Positions 44,043 to 53,174 are shown, numbered from the stretch's first letter. The stretch is 64,000 nt of DNA from Microbacterium halotolerans (GCF_003569805.1 NZ_KZ984051.1:907519-971518); one strand, 5' to 3'. The notes: a model not told the origin generated them from the sequence alone. Numbers and translations are program-made.

Positions 44043-46184
44043 TCAGCTCAGGCCGAGAAGCTCGAGCGGGTGGGTGAGACGCCAGCCGAGGTCCGGGCCC
44101 GAGATCTCGCCCGACAGGTCGACGCGAACCGATGCGTCGCGGAACGAGCCGGAGGCGTTCACCTCTCCGACCCTGTCGCCGGCGCCGCGGCCGAGCACGT
44201 CCGAGAGGGTCGTGGTGAGCTCGGCGGACTCGCCGTCCCACAGCACGAGCGATAGGTCCTCCGGCGTCACCAGGTCTGCGCTCTCGCCCCACGCTGTCGT
44301 GACCGTGCCGACGGTCGTCTCGCCCGGCACGACAACGGTCGATTCGGTTGCCGCCGTTGTCGCGTCTTCGAGCAGGGTGCGCGCGACGATGTCGCGGCTG
44401 ACGTTGTCGGGCTGGCCGAGGATGGAGGCGACGACCGTGACGGTCTCCCCCTGCGACTCGACCTCCTTTGCGACGACGAGGTTGGCGTTGTTCAGCAGCG
44501 TGCCGGTCTTGAGCCCGACCACGCCCTCGTCATCGATGAGGGGGTTCGAGTTCTCGACGAGGCCGGCCCCTGGCAGCTCGACCTCCTTCTGCCGCACGAT
44601 CTCCGCGACCACCGGGTTCTCGAGCGCGAGGGCGCCGAGGCGGGCGACGTCGGCCGGTGACGACGTGTTGTCCCAGTCGATGCCGGACGGCTGCACGACC
44701 GTCATCGATCCGAGGCCGTGGTCCTCGAGCCATGCGGGAGTCTGGGCGGCGAACTCCTCGACCGATCCGAACGTCTCGATCACCAACCGGTCGATCCAGT
44801 TGTTCGCGGAGCCGAGAAGGACGCCCTGCAGCATCTGGTACTGAGTGAGAGAGCCGTCGACCGGCACCTCGAGACGGGATTCGCCTCGTGAGGCATAGCC
44901 CCAGTATGCATTCTGGTCCTCCCACGTGAAGGCGTACGACGGACCCTGCTCGCCGGCCTCGAGCGGTTGCTGGTCCAGCACCATGAGCACCGAGACCAGC
45001 TTGGTGATGCTGGCCATCGGGCGCTCGTCGCTCGATGACGAGGCGACTTCTCCCGTGTGGCCGACAGCCGCCACGGCGGCCCCGCCGTCGGTGGGCCACT
45101 GCGGCTCGAGCGCCGGGCCCTCCGGGCTCTCGAGGATGATCTCCTCCACGGAGGGCGTGACGTTGTCGAGCGGCCATGCCGCGCACGAGCCGATGTACAC
45201 ACCGGCGAGGACGACCGCCGTGATGATCGGTGCGAGAACGGGCCACGCGGAGCGCCTGCGCGGGCGAACCAGCGGCTCAGGCTCGCCGTCGGTCTTCGGC
45301 TTGCGCGGGGCGCGATCGCTGGCGACGATGTCCGCCGTGCTCACCCAGGCCAGTGCGGGCACCTCACCCGAGGCCTCGTCACTCGGCTCGGCGGCAGCGG
45401 CACCCTCATGGTCGACCATCGTCACGTCCATGGCGACGGTGGAGACCCCGGCCACCGGCATGGCGACGGTGGGCTCCGGCTCGTACGGCGATGTGCCGTC
45501 GTTCGCATCGGAAGCTCCGTGTGCCGCGTCATCCGTCGGATCGTCGTCCGCGGCAGTCGTCGAGGCAGGTGCGGCGCTGTCGGCGGGGCCGGATGACGTT
45601 GCCGGGTCGATGGCAGCAGTGGACGCAGCGACCTCGGCTGACGCACCGGCTTCCCCCACGGTGTCGTCCCGAGGGGCGGTGGCATCTTCGGCGGCCGCAG
45701 CGTCGCTCGCGTGCCCTGCCGCGAACTCTGGAGCGGAGGCCGCGATCGGGTTCGCTCGGGTGTCGTCGTCGATCTCGTCCGCCGGGGCATCCGGTGCCTC
45801 GTGCGGCAGCGCTGCGGGCGTCGCCTCATGGTCGCGGCCTGCAGGGTCGACGCGCCGATCCTGCGCGACCGCTGCCGTCTCGTCCGGAGCCTGAGTGATC
45901 GGCGTGCTGCTCTCATCCGAGGCGTGCCTCCTGGAGCGGCGCGAGCGGAAGGCCCCGCCGACCCGCGTCGAGACGGGAAGCGATGCGTCGTCTTCGCCGT
46001 GCTGGCGTCGGGCGCGGGCCTCGCGACGAGTCAGCCTGCGCGGTGCGGAGTCGTCGTCTTCGGTGTCGGGCTCGAGGTCGCTCAGCGACATCGCGCGCAG
46101 CTGTTCCGGCGCGCTCGAATCCTCCGCAGCGGGCTGGGAGGCACGCGCTGTCTCGTCGGCGTTGTCGGCGTCGTCGGTGGGCAC
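44043..46184 (-). CDS. D-alanyl-D-alanine carboxypeptidase with long disordered cytoplasmic N-terminus
   Basis: 713 residues from GTG 46184. The first ~310 residues are Asp/Ala/Ser/Thr-rich and disordered, with basic patches (RRLTRREARARR). A single transmembrane helix (WPVLAPIITAVVLAGVYIG) follows, then a low-molecular-weight PBP domain: active serine SITK (in MASITKLVSVLMVL), SxN as SANNW, and KTG in GLKTGTLL. It trims the terminal D-Ala of peptidoglycan stem peptides outside the membrane. Typical DacA-type proteins lack such a cytoplasmic arm, which may bind division or regulatory proteins (inference). Confidence 0.9.
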   Translation of the reverse strand: MPTDDADNADETARASQPAAEDSSAPEQLRAMSLSDLEPDTEDDDSAPRRLTRREARARRQHGEDDASLPVSTRVGGAFRSRRSRRHASDESSTPITQAPDETAAVAQDRRVDPAGRDHEATPAALPHEAPDAPADEIDDDTRANPIAASAPEFAAGHASDAAAAEDATAPRDDTVGEAGASAEVAASTAAIDPATSSGPADSAAPASTTAADDDPTDDAAHGASDANDGTSPYEPEPTVAMPVAGVSTVAMDVTMVDHEGAAAAEPSDEASGEVPALAWVSTADIVASDRAPRKPKTDGEPEPLVRPRRRSAWPVLAPIITAVVLAGVYIGSCAAWPLDNVTPSVEEIILESPEGPALEPQWPTDGGAAVAAVGHTGEVASSSSDERPMASITKLVSVLMVLDQQPLEAGEQGPSYAFTWEDQNAYWGYASRGESRLEVPVDGSLTQYQMLQGVLLGSANNWIDRLVIETFGSVEEFAAQTPAWLEDHGLGSMTVVQPSGIDWDNTSSPADVARLGALALENPVVAEIVRQKEVELPGAGLVENSNPLIDDEGVVGLKTGTLLNNANLVVAKEVESQGETVTVVASILGQPDNVSRDIVARTLLEDATTAATESTVVVPGETTVGTVTTAWGESADLVTPEDLSLVLWDGESAELTTTLSDVLGRGAGDRVGEVNASGSFRDASVRVDLSGEISGPDLGWRLTHPLELLGLS

Positions 46185-46255
46185 GAGGCTACGCTACCGC
46201 TCCTCGCGCGCGATCAGCTGGCGGAAGCCTGTAACTGCGCCGGTAGCCTTGGCCG

Positions 46256-46603
46256 ATGGAGTGGATAGAGCACCGGCGCGGCCTGGACGGCGAACTGCTC
46301 GGCTGGATGCGTCCGGACGGCGACGGATTCGTCGTGATCGACCTGCTCGGTCGCGAACGCACGGGCGTCGTCGACTGGTTCGAAGCGGAGGAGACGCTCG
46401 ACGAACTCGGCATCGGCTATCTCGCAGGCGCGTACGAGATGCGGCTCGACTCGGGCGAATGGCTGCGGGTGCGCATCGCCGAGGCGACCCCGCGCCGCGT
46501 GCAGGTGAAGAAGGACGACTGGGGCGATATGACAGCGGACCAGGTGTACTACGCGCTGCCGTTCCCTGTGCCGAGCGACGCACTGCGCGCACTCTCGCGG
46601 TAA
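46256..46603 (+). CDS. Hypothetical protein
   Basis: 115 residues, soluble, acidic; not recognised. Likely beta-rich (GWMRPDGDGFVVIDLLGRERT, EMRLDSGEWLRVRIAEATPRR), ending with YYALPFPVPSDALRAL. TAGCCT lies six bases before ATG 46256 and there is no ribosome site, so it is probably leaderless. Divergent from the carboxypeptidase gene. Confidence 0.75.
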   Translation: MEWIEHRRGLDGELLGWMRPDGDGFVVIDLLGRERTGVVDWFEAEETLDELGIGYLAGAYEMRLDSGEWLRVRIAEATPRRVQVKKDDWGDMTADQVYYALPFPVPSDALRALSR

Positions 46604-46649
46604 CACGGGGAGAGGTGCGGCATCGGATGCTCTATCCTGATCTCGACAA

Positions 46650-46736
46650 CCACGGGAGCTCGCCGAGCGGGCTGAGAGGAAGCGGACCGCGCTTCGACCG
46701 TCGAACCTGATCTGGGTCATGCCAGCGAAGGAAGGA
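46650..46736 (+). ncRNA. TPP riboswitch (THI element)
   Basis: The conserved elements are present in order: GGGAGC, GCTGAGAGG, a short variable P3 arm, then GAACCTGATCTGGGT and ATGCCAGCGAAGGAA. It ends just before the YkoE-type gene, so binding of thiamine pyrophosphate should shut off the transporter operon. The GGAAGGA at its 3' edge doubles as the ribosome site, which suggests control by sequestration. Confidence 0.95.
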
Positions 46737-46742
46737 ATTCTG

Positions 46743-47351
46743 ATGAGCAGTTCTGTTGTGCCCACTCGCCGCACCTGGCGCGTCGTGGACATCGTCGTCG
46801 CAAGCGTCGTCGGCGTCGCCGCCGGCGTCATCTTCTGGCTGTGGGGGCTCGCATGGCCCGTCTTCGACAGCGTGCTGTCGTTCACGCCCGGTCTTTCCGG
46901 CCTGACCGCCGGCGGGTGGCTGTTCGCCGGTGTGCTCGGCGGTCTGATCATCCGCAAGCCGGGAGCCGCCTTCTACACCGAGGTCGTCGCGGCCGTGGTG
47001 TCGATGGCGCTCGGCACGCAGTGGGCGACCGAGACCCTCATCTGGGGCCTGATCGAGGGGGTCGGCGCTGAACTCGGGTTCGCGATCCTGCTGTACCGCA
47101 ACTGGCGCCTGCTCGGAGCGCTGAGCGCCGGCATCTTCGCCGGGCTGTCGGTCGCGATCCTCGACACGACCTCCTCCTCGGTCGCGGCGCTCGCGGTCGA
47201 GGCGCGCACCATCTACTTCTTCGCGGCGGTCGTCTCCGGCATCGTGATCGCCGGGATCGGATCGTGGGCCCTGCAGCGGGCGCTCGCGGCGACGGGTGTG
47301 CTCGACAGGTTCGCCTCGGGGCGTGATCGACGGCGAGATGCGACCGCATAG
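46743..47351 (+). CDS. ECF transporter substrate-binding (S) component, YkoE type
   Basis: 202 residues from ATG 46743 (an in-frame ATG at 46719 lies within the riboswitch and is rejected). Five to six hydrophobic helices (VVDIVVASVVGVAAGVIFWL, LTAGGWLFAGVLGGLI, AAFYTEVVAAVVSMALG, ETLIWGLIEGVGAELGFAIL). YkoE proteins bind hydroxymethylpyrimidine or thiamine. The riboswitch and the following ATPase and T genes complete an ECF system. Confidence 0.92.
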   Translation: MSSSVVPTRRTWRVVDIVVASVVGVAAGVIFWLWGLAWPVFDSVLSFTPGLSGLTAGGWLFAGVLGGLIIRKPGAAFYTEVVAAVVSMALGTQWATETLIWGLIEGVGAELGFAILLYRNWRLLGALSAGIFAGLSVAILDTTSSSVAALAVEARTIYFFAAVVSGIVIAGIGSWALQRALAATGVLDRFASGRDRRRDATA

Positions 47352-47363
47352 GCGGAGATCCGG

Positions 47364-48932
47364 ATGAGCGGTTCGACGCGCCCCGCCGCGGTCAGCGCAC
47401 GCGACTGGGGTTGGCGTCACGCGGGGCGCGACGACTGGGCGGTGCGCGGGGCGACCCTCGAGATCGCGCAGGGGGAGCGGGTGCTGCTGCTCGGCGCCAG
47501 CGGCTCCGGCAAATCGACCATGCTGCGCGGTATGGCCGGTGTGCTCGGCGGTGATGAGGACGGCGAGGCCGCGGGAGAGCTCGATATCGACGGGGTGCCG
47601 GCTGCGCGGGCACGGGGGCGCGCGGGGCTCGTCCTGCAGGACCCCGACACCCAGGTCGTGCTCGCGAGGGTCGGTGACGACGTGGCGTTCGGGTGCGAGA
47701 ACCTCGGGGTCGAGCGCGACGACATCTGGCGCCGGGTGCCGCCGGCGCTCGCGGCGGTCGGACTCGAGGTCGCACTCGACAGATCGACGTCGGAGCTGTC
47801 GGGCGGACAGAAGCAGCGGCTCGCGCTCGCCGGTGCGATCGCGATGCGGCCGGGCCTGCTGCTGCTCGACGAACCGACCGCCCAACTCGACCCCGCAGGC
47901 GTGCTCGAGGTGCGAGACGCGGTGCTGGGCGCCGTGGCCGCGACGGGCGCGACGCTCGTGGTGGTCGAACACCGCGTGGACGCGTGGGTCGACCACCTCG
48001 ACCGCGTGATCGTGCTCGGCGAAGACGGGCTGATCGCCGACGGCGCTCCGGATGATGTCTTCCGCGACCACGCCGCCGGCCTGGCCGATGCGGGTGTGTG
48101 GGTGCCGACGGAGTACATGACGCGACCGGCGACGACACGGGCTCCGGATGGGGCGGGACCGACGGGCGCGCGTTCGGATGCGGCGGGTGCCGTCGTGGTC
48201 GAGGCCGAAGGGCTCGCGGTGGCGCGCGGCGGCGGAGTCGTCGCCAACGGCATCGATCTGCGGGTGTGCGCAGGCAGGGCGCTCGCTGTGACGGGCCCGA
48301 ACGGCGTCGGCAAGTCGACGCTCGCCCTCACGCTCGCCGGCCTGCTCGAACCCGCAGGCGGCGCGTACCGCGCGACCGCTCTCGCGGACGGCCTGCCGGA
48401 TCGCACCCGCTGGTGGCGTCGAGCGCGTGATGTGCAGCGGCCGACCGAATGGACGTCGCGTGAGCTGCTCACTCGCATCGGCGCCGTGTTCCAATCGCCG
48501 GAGCATCAGCTGATCGCGCCGACCGTGCGCGCCGAGCTCGAAGTCGGCCCGCGCGCTCTCGGTCTGTCGGCGGAGGAGACGGAAGCCCGCGTGGAGCCGC
48601 TGCTCGACCGGCTCCGTCTGCGACACCTGCGCGGCGCCAATCCCTTCACTCTCTCGGGCGGCGAGAAGCGCCGCCTCACCGTCGCCGCGGCACTGGCCAC
48701 TCGTCCGCGCATGATCGTGCTCGACGAGCCGACCTTCGGGCAGGACGCGCGCACCTGGCACGAACTGGTCGAGATGCTCGCAGCGCTCCGTGACGACGGA
48801 ACGTCGCTCGTACTCGTCACACACGACGAGCCTCTGGTCGCGGCGCTCGCCGACGATGTGCTGCGGCTCGACCCTGCCGGTGCCGCTCCCCCGGATGCCG
48901 TGGGCCGGGCGAGGGCGGGCGGGGCGCCGTGA
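47364..48932 (+). CDS. ECF transporter ATPase with two fused ABC domains, YkoD type
   Basis: 522 residues. Domain 1: Walker A GASGSGKSTMLRGMAG, signature ELSGGQKQRLALAGA, Walker B LLLLDEPTAQLDP. Domain 2: GPNGVGKSTLALTLAG, TLSGGEKRRLTVAAA, MIVLDEPTFGQDA. It powers uptake of the vitamin by the S and T components. Overlaps the T gene by 4 bases. Confidence 0.94.
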   Translation: MSGSTRPAAVSARDWGWRHAGRDDWAVRGATLEIAQGERVLLLGASGSGKSTMLRGMAGVLGGDEDGEAAGELDIDGVPAARARGRAGLVLQDPDTQVVLARVGDDVAFGCENLGVERDDIWRRVPPALAAVGLEVALDRSTSELSGGQKQRLALAGAIAMRPGLLLLDEPTAQLDPAGVLEVRDAVLGAVAATGATLVVVEHRVDAWVDHLDRVIVLGEDGLIADGAPDDVFRDHAAGLADAGVWVPTEYMTRPATTRAPDGAGPTGARSDAAGAVVVEAEGLAVARGGGVVANGIDLRVCAGRALAVTGPNGVGKSTLALTLAGLLEPAGGAYRATALADGLPDRTRWWRRARDVQRPTEWTSRELLTRIGAVFQSPEHQLIAPTVRAELEVGPRALGLSAEETEARVEPLLDRLRLRHLRGANPFTLSGGEKRRLTVAAALATRPRMIVLDEPTFGQDARTWHELVEMLAALRDDGTSLVLVTHDEPLVAALADDVLRLDPAGAAPPDAVGRARAGGAP

Positions 48933-49723
48933 GCCTGGTCACAATCGATGCGCGGCGCTCGCCGCTGGCGCACGTGAACGCTCTGGCGAAGTTCGTCGCG
49001 ACGCTGTTGATCGGGGTGGCGCTGATGCTGTCGATCGATCCCGTCTCGGCGGGAGTCAGCCTCGTCCTGACCCTTGCGGTTCTGCCGTTCGCGCGGCTCG
49101 GATTCGTCGACCTGTGGCGCAGGGCGTGGCCGATCGCCGCGGCAGCTGCCGTCGCATCGGCGGCGACCGTGCTGTACGGGCGTCCCGCGGGCCAGATGTA
49201 TGTCGAGTGGGGCATACTTCGCATCAGCGACGGATCGATCGACCTGGCGCTGGCGATCCTGCTGCGTGTGCTCGCGATCGCGCTGCCCGCGGTCGTGCTG
49301 CTGTCGACGACCGATCCGACCGATCTCGCCGACGCGCTCGGCCAGATCGTGAGGCTGCCGGCTCGGTTCGTGCTCGGCGCGCTGGCGGGCCTGCGTCTGG
49401 TGGGGCTGCTGATCTCCGACTGGCGCGAGATGTCGCTTGCGCGGCGCACCCGCGGCGTCGCCGATCACGGCAGACTGAGGCGGTTCCTCGGCATGGCCTT
49501 CGCGCTGTTCGTGCTGGCGATCCGGCGCGGAACCCATCTGGCGACCGCGATGGAGGCGCGCGGCTTCGGGGCTGACCCGCGCGAGGTGCGCCGTACGTGG
49601 GCACGCCCGTCCGTGCTGCGTCTCCGTGACGGTGCGCTCGTGCTGATCGCCGCGGCGATCGCCGCCGCATCCGTCATCGCCGCCGTCGCCACTGGTGCCT
49701 GGACCTTCATCCTGACCCTGTAG
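48929..49723 (+). CDS. ECF transporter transmembrane (T) component, YkoC type
   Basis: 264 residues from GTG 48929. Several membrane helices (LAKFVATLLIGVALMLSI, AWPIAAAAAVASAATVLYG) and the CbiQ/EcfT coupling region with the short Ala-Arg-Gly motifs (RRTRGVADHG, TAMEARGFGADPREVRR). It couples ATPase and S component. Last gene of the riboswitch-controlled operon. Confidence 0.93.
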   Translation: MSLVTIDARRSPLAHVNALAKFVATLLIGVALMLSIDPVSAGVSLVLTLAVLPFARLGFVDLWRRAWPIAAAAAVASAATVLYGRPAGQMYVEWGILRISDGSIDLALAILLRVLAIALPAVVLLSTTDPTDLADALGQIVRLPARFVLGALAGLRLVGLLISDWREMSLARRTRGVADHGRLRRFLGMAFALFVLAIRRGTHLATAMEARGFGADPREVRRTWARPSVLRLRDGALVLIAAAIAAASVIAAVATGAWTFILTL

Positions 49724-49815
49724 AAGCGCCGAGTGGGCGCAGAGCCGCTGCGAGCGGTGGACTGAGCGCCGTCTGCCGAACACAACGCAGTCTGTCTGCG
49801 AGACGGGGTGGTGGT

Positions 49816-49837
49816 GAACCGCATCAGCACGCGGTTC
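49816..49837 (+). terminator. Short hairpin in the 157-base gap after the ECF operon
   Basis: GAACCGC / GCGGTTC with an 8-base loop. Weak; nothing else recognised between 49724 and 49880. Confidence 0.4.
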
Positions 49838-49880
49838 GTCCTCGCGCCCAGACGCTCATCGACTGTGCTGTGCGGGCGGC

Positions 49881-50528
49881 TCAGGCGGGCACGTCGACGA
49901 CGCGCGTCTCGCCGGTTTCCGGGGTGACGGCCCCGGACGACCAGGCCGCGATGTCTTCGCGCAGGCGCGACAGCGCCTCATCCTGCACCCAGACGCTCAG
50001 CCGCGCGGATGCGCCGTACTCCGTCTCGCCCAGCACGGAGTCGTTCGCGTCGGCCCAGGCCCGCAGCTGGTTGTCGTACCGCCCGGCGTCTGCGTGCGAG
50101 ACGTCGAAGATGACGCGCGTGAGCGCGCGCCGGCGCATGATCGTCGCCTCGTCGAGCGCATCGGAGACCACCTGCCCATATGCGCGCACGAGACCGCCGG
50201 CCCCGAGCTTGATGCCGCCGAAGTAGCGGGTGACGACCGCGACGACATCGGTGAGGGTGCGGCGGCGCAGCACCTCGAGCATGGGAACGCCTGCCGTCCC
50301 CGACGGCTCGCCGTCGTCCGAGGAGCGGGCCTGTTCTCCGTTGAGTCCCGTCACCATCGCCACGCAGTTGTGCCGCGCGTCCCAGAACTCCTTGCGGATG
50401 GTCGCGATGAACGCCTCGGCGTCCGCGATGGAGGAGACCGGCCGCAGGTGCGCGATGAACCGCGACCGCTTGATCTCGAGCTCGTGGTCCACGCGCGCCG
50501 CGATGGTGGCGGGATACGTGAAGGGCAT
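49881..50528 (-). CDS. YigZ/IMPACT family protein
   Basis: 215 residues from ATG 50528. The UPF0029 N-terminal domain is clear: EIKRSRFIAHLRPVSSIADA, RHNCVAMVTGLNGEQARSSD, DDGEPSGTAGVPMLEVLRRR, VVTRYFGGIKLGAGGLVRAY; a DUF1949 C-terminal domain follows. Members bind nucleic acids or ribosomes and human IMPACT inhibits GCN2; the bacterial role is not settled. Confidence 0.93.
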   Translation of the reverse strand: MPFTYPATIAARVDHELEIKRSRFIAHLRPVSSIADAEAFIATIRKEFWDARHNCVAMVTGLNGEQARSSDDGEPSGTAGVPMLEVLRRRTLTDVVAVVTRYFGGIKLGAGGLVRAYGQVVSDALDEATIMRRRALTRVIFDVSHADAGRYDNQLRAWADANDSVLGETEYGASARLSVWVQDEALSRLREDIAAWSSGAVTPETGETRVVDVPA

Positions 50529-50546
50529 CCCACGAGGGTAGCGGGG

Positions 50547-50561
50547 TACTGTCGGAGCATG
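50547..50561 (+). promoter_or_regulatory. -10 element TACTGT, leaderless start
   Basis: TACTGT (50547-50552) ends six bases before ATG 50559. Confidence 0.5.
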
Positions 50562-50843
50562 GATGCAGAGGTCGATGTGAAGGCACTCGCCTTCAACATG
50601 GAGATCCCGGAGCACCTGCGCTGGCGGGACGAGAGACGAGGCGAGGAGTTCGAGCTTCAGTCGATCACCGTACGACTGCTCCCGGATAGCACGCTTGCGG
50701 CGAAGGCCTACGGGCGTCCGGTCGCGGGCGGCCGCGGTGCGTACGTGTCGTTCGCAGTGCGAAGAGGCCCCGAGATCGACGAGCTGATCGCGAAGGCGGC
50801 CGACGAGGCCGCGCGCCGGTGGTCGGAGCACGGCGGCCTCTGA
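50559..50843 (+). CDS. Hypothetical protein
   Basis: 94 residues, not recognised. Compact soluble alpha/beta domain with MEIPEHLRWRDERRGEEFEL, SITVRLLPDSTLAAKAYGRP and a C-terminal helix (DELIAKAADEAARRWSEH). Divergent from the YigZ gene with 30 bases between starts. The following 50844-51004 has no gene. Confidence 0.7.
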   Translation: MDAEVDVKALAFNMEIPEHLRWRDERRGEEFELQSITVRLLPDSTLAAKAYGRPVAGGRGAYVSFAVRRGPEIDELIAKAADEAARRWSEHGGL

Positions 50844-50992
50844 TTCTGCGGCGCCAGGGCCCGCACCGCGGCGACACGATGCGGTCGATCAGCGATCGCA
50901 GGCGGCCGTGATCGCTGCGATGACGGTTCGCGCCAGCCGCCGCACGGCGAGAACGACTGCGTTGTGCACGAGGCGCGGCGGCCTCCGTGCCC

Positions 50993-51007
50993 TAACCTGA
51001 ACCCATG
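50993..51007 (+). promoter_or_regulatory. -10 element TAACCT, leaderless start
   Basis: TAACCT (50993-50998) ends six bases before ATG 51005; no ribosome site is present. Confidence 0.55.
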
Positions 51008-52030
51008 CAGACGCTGACCCTGTCAGAGGCCAGGAGCGCCAGGTGGGGCGCGCAGCTGCTCGGCGGCTCGGAGCTCACGCCCGTCGAGGTGGTCGACCGT
51101 GCGGTTGCGCTGCAGGGGCAGGACCTGCCTGCCGTGCTGCGTGCGATTGCGATGCGTTCGAGACCGGGCACGACAGTCGACGATGTGCGCGGCGCGTTCG
51201 ACCAGGGTGAACTGGTGCGCTCATGGCCGGTGCGGGGCACTCTGTTCGCCACAACGCCTGCGCATCTCGCCGCACTGCTGTCGCTGACCGGTGAGCGGAT
51301 CCACCGTTCCACGGTGCGCCGCCGCGCGGAACTCGGCCTCGACGACGGCACCGTCGCGCTGGCTCGTAAGGCCGCGCTCGACGCGCTCTCCGACGGCGGT
51401 CTCACCCGTGCCGAGCTCCTCGCGGTGTGGAACGATGCGGGAATCGACACCACGGGCGGTCGCGGCTACCACCTGATCGTCCACCACGCCGTCTCCGGCG
51501 CGTGGCACTGGGGGCCGTTCCGGGGCGAGGAGCAGCTTCTCACCCGGACCACCGACATCCCGGCGCCTTCTCCCGATCCGCTGCTCAGGGTCATCCGGGG
51601 GCTCGTGACGGCGCGCGGCCCAGTGACCGAGGCCGACCTCGTCTGGTGGCTGAAGCTGCCCAAGACGCCGGTGCGGCGCGCGATCGCCGCCGCCGACCTC
51701 ACCGAGATCGCGCTCGACGGTGGGTCGGCCTGGATCGCCGACGAACCTGCCGCGAAAGCGCCGAGCGACACATTCGCGCCCGCGTTCGACGAGTGGATCC
51801 TCGGCTACCAGGACCGTTCCCTCACCGCGTCCTCCGCCATGCAGACCGCGCTCGTACCGGGCGGCAACGGAGTGTTCCGTCCCACGGTGATCGTCGACGG
51901 CGTCACCGTGGGCACGTGGCAGGGCCGCTCGAGATCGCGCAGGGAGCCGTCACTCGAACTCGTCGAGAAGGTCCCGGCTGCGACCTGTCGCAGACTCGAG
52001 GCCGCGCTCGCCGCCTGGCCCCACGCGTAG
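51005..52030 (+). CDS. Winged-helix DNA-binding protein, AlkZ/YcaQ-like (HTH_42)
   Basis: 341 residues. The N-terminal LQGQDLPAVLRAIAMRS contains the QxQ pair that is catalytic in AlkZ-type interstrand-crosslink glycosylases, followed by LVRSWPVRGTLFATTP, the other family hallmark. The C-terminal DEWILGYQDRS and NGVFRPTVIVDGVTVGTW match too. It may unhook DNA crosslinks or alkylated bases; many actinobacterial members are untested. Convergent with the LLM gene across a strong terminator. Confidence 0.85.
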   Translation: MQTLTLSEARSARWGAQLLGGSELTPVEVVDRAVALQGQDLPAVLRAIAMRSRPGTTVDDVRGAFDQGELVRSWPVRGTLFATTPAHLAALLSLTGERIHRSTVRRRAELGLDDGTVALARKAALDALSDGGLTRAELLAVWNDAGIDTTGGRGYHLIVHHAVSGAWHWGPFRGEEQLLTRTTDIPAPSPDPLLRVIRGLVTARGPVTEADLVWWLKLPKTPVRRAIAAADLTEIALDGGSAWIADEPAAKAPSDTFAPAFDEWILGYQDRSLTASSAMQTALVPGGNGVFRPTVIVDGVTVGTWQGRSRSRREPSLELVEKVPAATCRRLEAALAAWPHA

Positions 52031-52058
52031 GTCGCGCATCCGGCGCGCTTCGCTGCGG

Positions 52059-52107
52059 CGAGATGCCCCGTTCTGGTCCAAAAACGCGACCAGAACGGGG
52101 CATCTCG
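52059..52107. terminator. Perfect 20-base hairpin between convergent genes
   Basis: Arms 52059-52078 and 52088-52107 pair perfectly around a 9-base A-rich loop. It can terminate both the AlkZ-like gene and the LLM gene. Confidence 0.85.
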
Positions 52108-52160
52108 ACAATGTCCAGGCACTTCGGGAGCATGGCGGCGGGCCATGGCGGAGCCACGGG

Positions 52161-53174
52161 TCAGGGGATGGCGGCGAGTTCGTCCGGGGTGGCGGGAGCG
52201 TTCACGCAGATGGTGTCGGCGAGGCCCGCGAAGCGGTCCGTGAGCAGGGTGCGGATATCGCCGGGTGCGCCTGAGACGCAGAAGGCGTCGAGCATGTCAT
52301 CGGTGATGGAAGCCGCCATCTCGCCCCACTCGCCGCGGCGGGATGCGGCGTGCAGCCGGTCGGCGGCGTCTTCCCAGCCGTGCCTCTCCATGACGGGTCG
52401 GTAGGCCGGCGTAGAGGCGTAGAACGCGATCTGCTGGCGCACGGTCTCCTCCTGCTTCGCGCGCGAGGGCTCATCGGACCCGGCGATCACGAACGGCTGC
52501 AGTACGACATCCGGAACGTCGCGATCTGCTGAGCGCGCGCCGGACTCGAGGCGGGGGAGCGAGACGTCGGCGAGGTAATCGCGCGTCGTGAACGCGTGCG
52601 CCACGAAGCCGTCTGCGACCTCACCGGCCAGAGCCGTCATGCCGGGGCCGACGGCCGCCAGCCAGATATCCGGATTGCCGAACGGGTTGGGGCCCGGATC
52701 GAAGAACGGCGTCATCAGCGTGTGCCTGTAGTGCTCGCCGCGCACGTTCAGACGCTCACCGGTCTGCCAAGAGTGCCAGATCGCGCGCACGGCTCCGACG
52801 AACTCGCGCATGCGCGGCACCGGAGCGGACCACGGCATCGAGAACCGCTTCTCGATGTGGGCCTGCACCTGCGAGCCGAGACCGAGCGCGAACCGGCCCC
52901 GCGAGGCCAGATGCACGTCGTTGGCCGTCAAGGCGAGTGACATCGGATTGCGGGCGAAGGCGACTGCGATCGCCGTGGCCACTCGCACGCGCTCGGTCGC
53001 CGCGCCCGCCACAGCGCAGCCGACGAGCGGATCGTGCTGCGTCTCCGCTGCCTGCACACCGTCGTAGCCGCTGCGTTCGGCGAACTTAGCCGCTTCTGTC
53101 AGCCCCGTGGGCGACGCATCCCTGGCGCCCAGCTCGAGTCGGATGGTCTTCGCTTCTTCGCGCATGGCACTCAT
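52161..53174 (-). CDS. Luciferase-like F420-dependent oxidoreductase
   Basis: 337 residues from ATG 53174 (MSAMREEAKTIRLELG; ATG 53165 also possible). LLM barrel with ERSGYDGVQAAETQHDPLVG, VRVATAIAVAFARNPMSLAL, RFALGLGSQVQAHIEKRFSMP, IWLAAVGPGMTALAGEVADG. It resembles the probable F420-dependent LLM group that keeps the QVQAHIEKR motif. Third non-Fgd member in this window. Substrate unknown. Confidence 0.87.
   Translation of the reverse strand: MSAMREEAKTIRLELGARDASPTGLTEAAKFAERSGYDGVQAAETQHDPLVGCAVAGAATERVRVATAIAVAFARNPMSLALTANDVHLASRGRFALGLGSQVQAHIEKRFSMPWSAPVPRMREFVGAVRAIWHSWQTGERLNVRGEHYRHTLMTPFFDPGPNPFGNPDIWLAAVGPGMTALAGEVADGFVAHAFTTRDYLADVSLPRLESGARSADRDVPDVVLQPFVIAGSDEPSRAKQEETVRQQIAFYASTPAYRPVMERHGWEDAADRLHAASRRGEWGEMAASITDDMLDAFCVSGAPGDIRTLLTDRFAGLADTICVNAPATPDELAAIP

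Noticed and set aside
46719..46742. Upstream ATG for the YkoE-type protein
   Set aside because: It lies within the TPP riboswitch consensus; ATG 46743 has the proper ribosome site.
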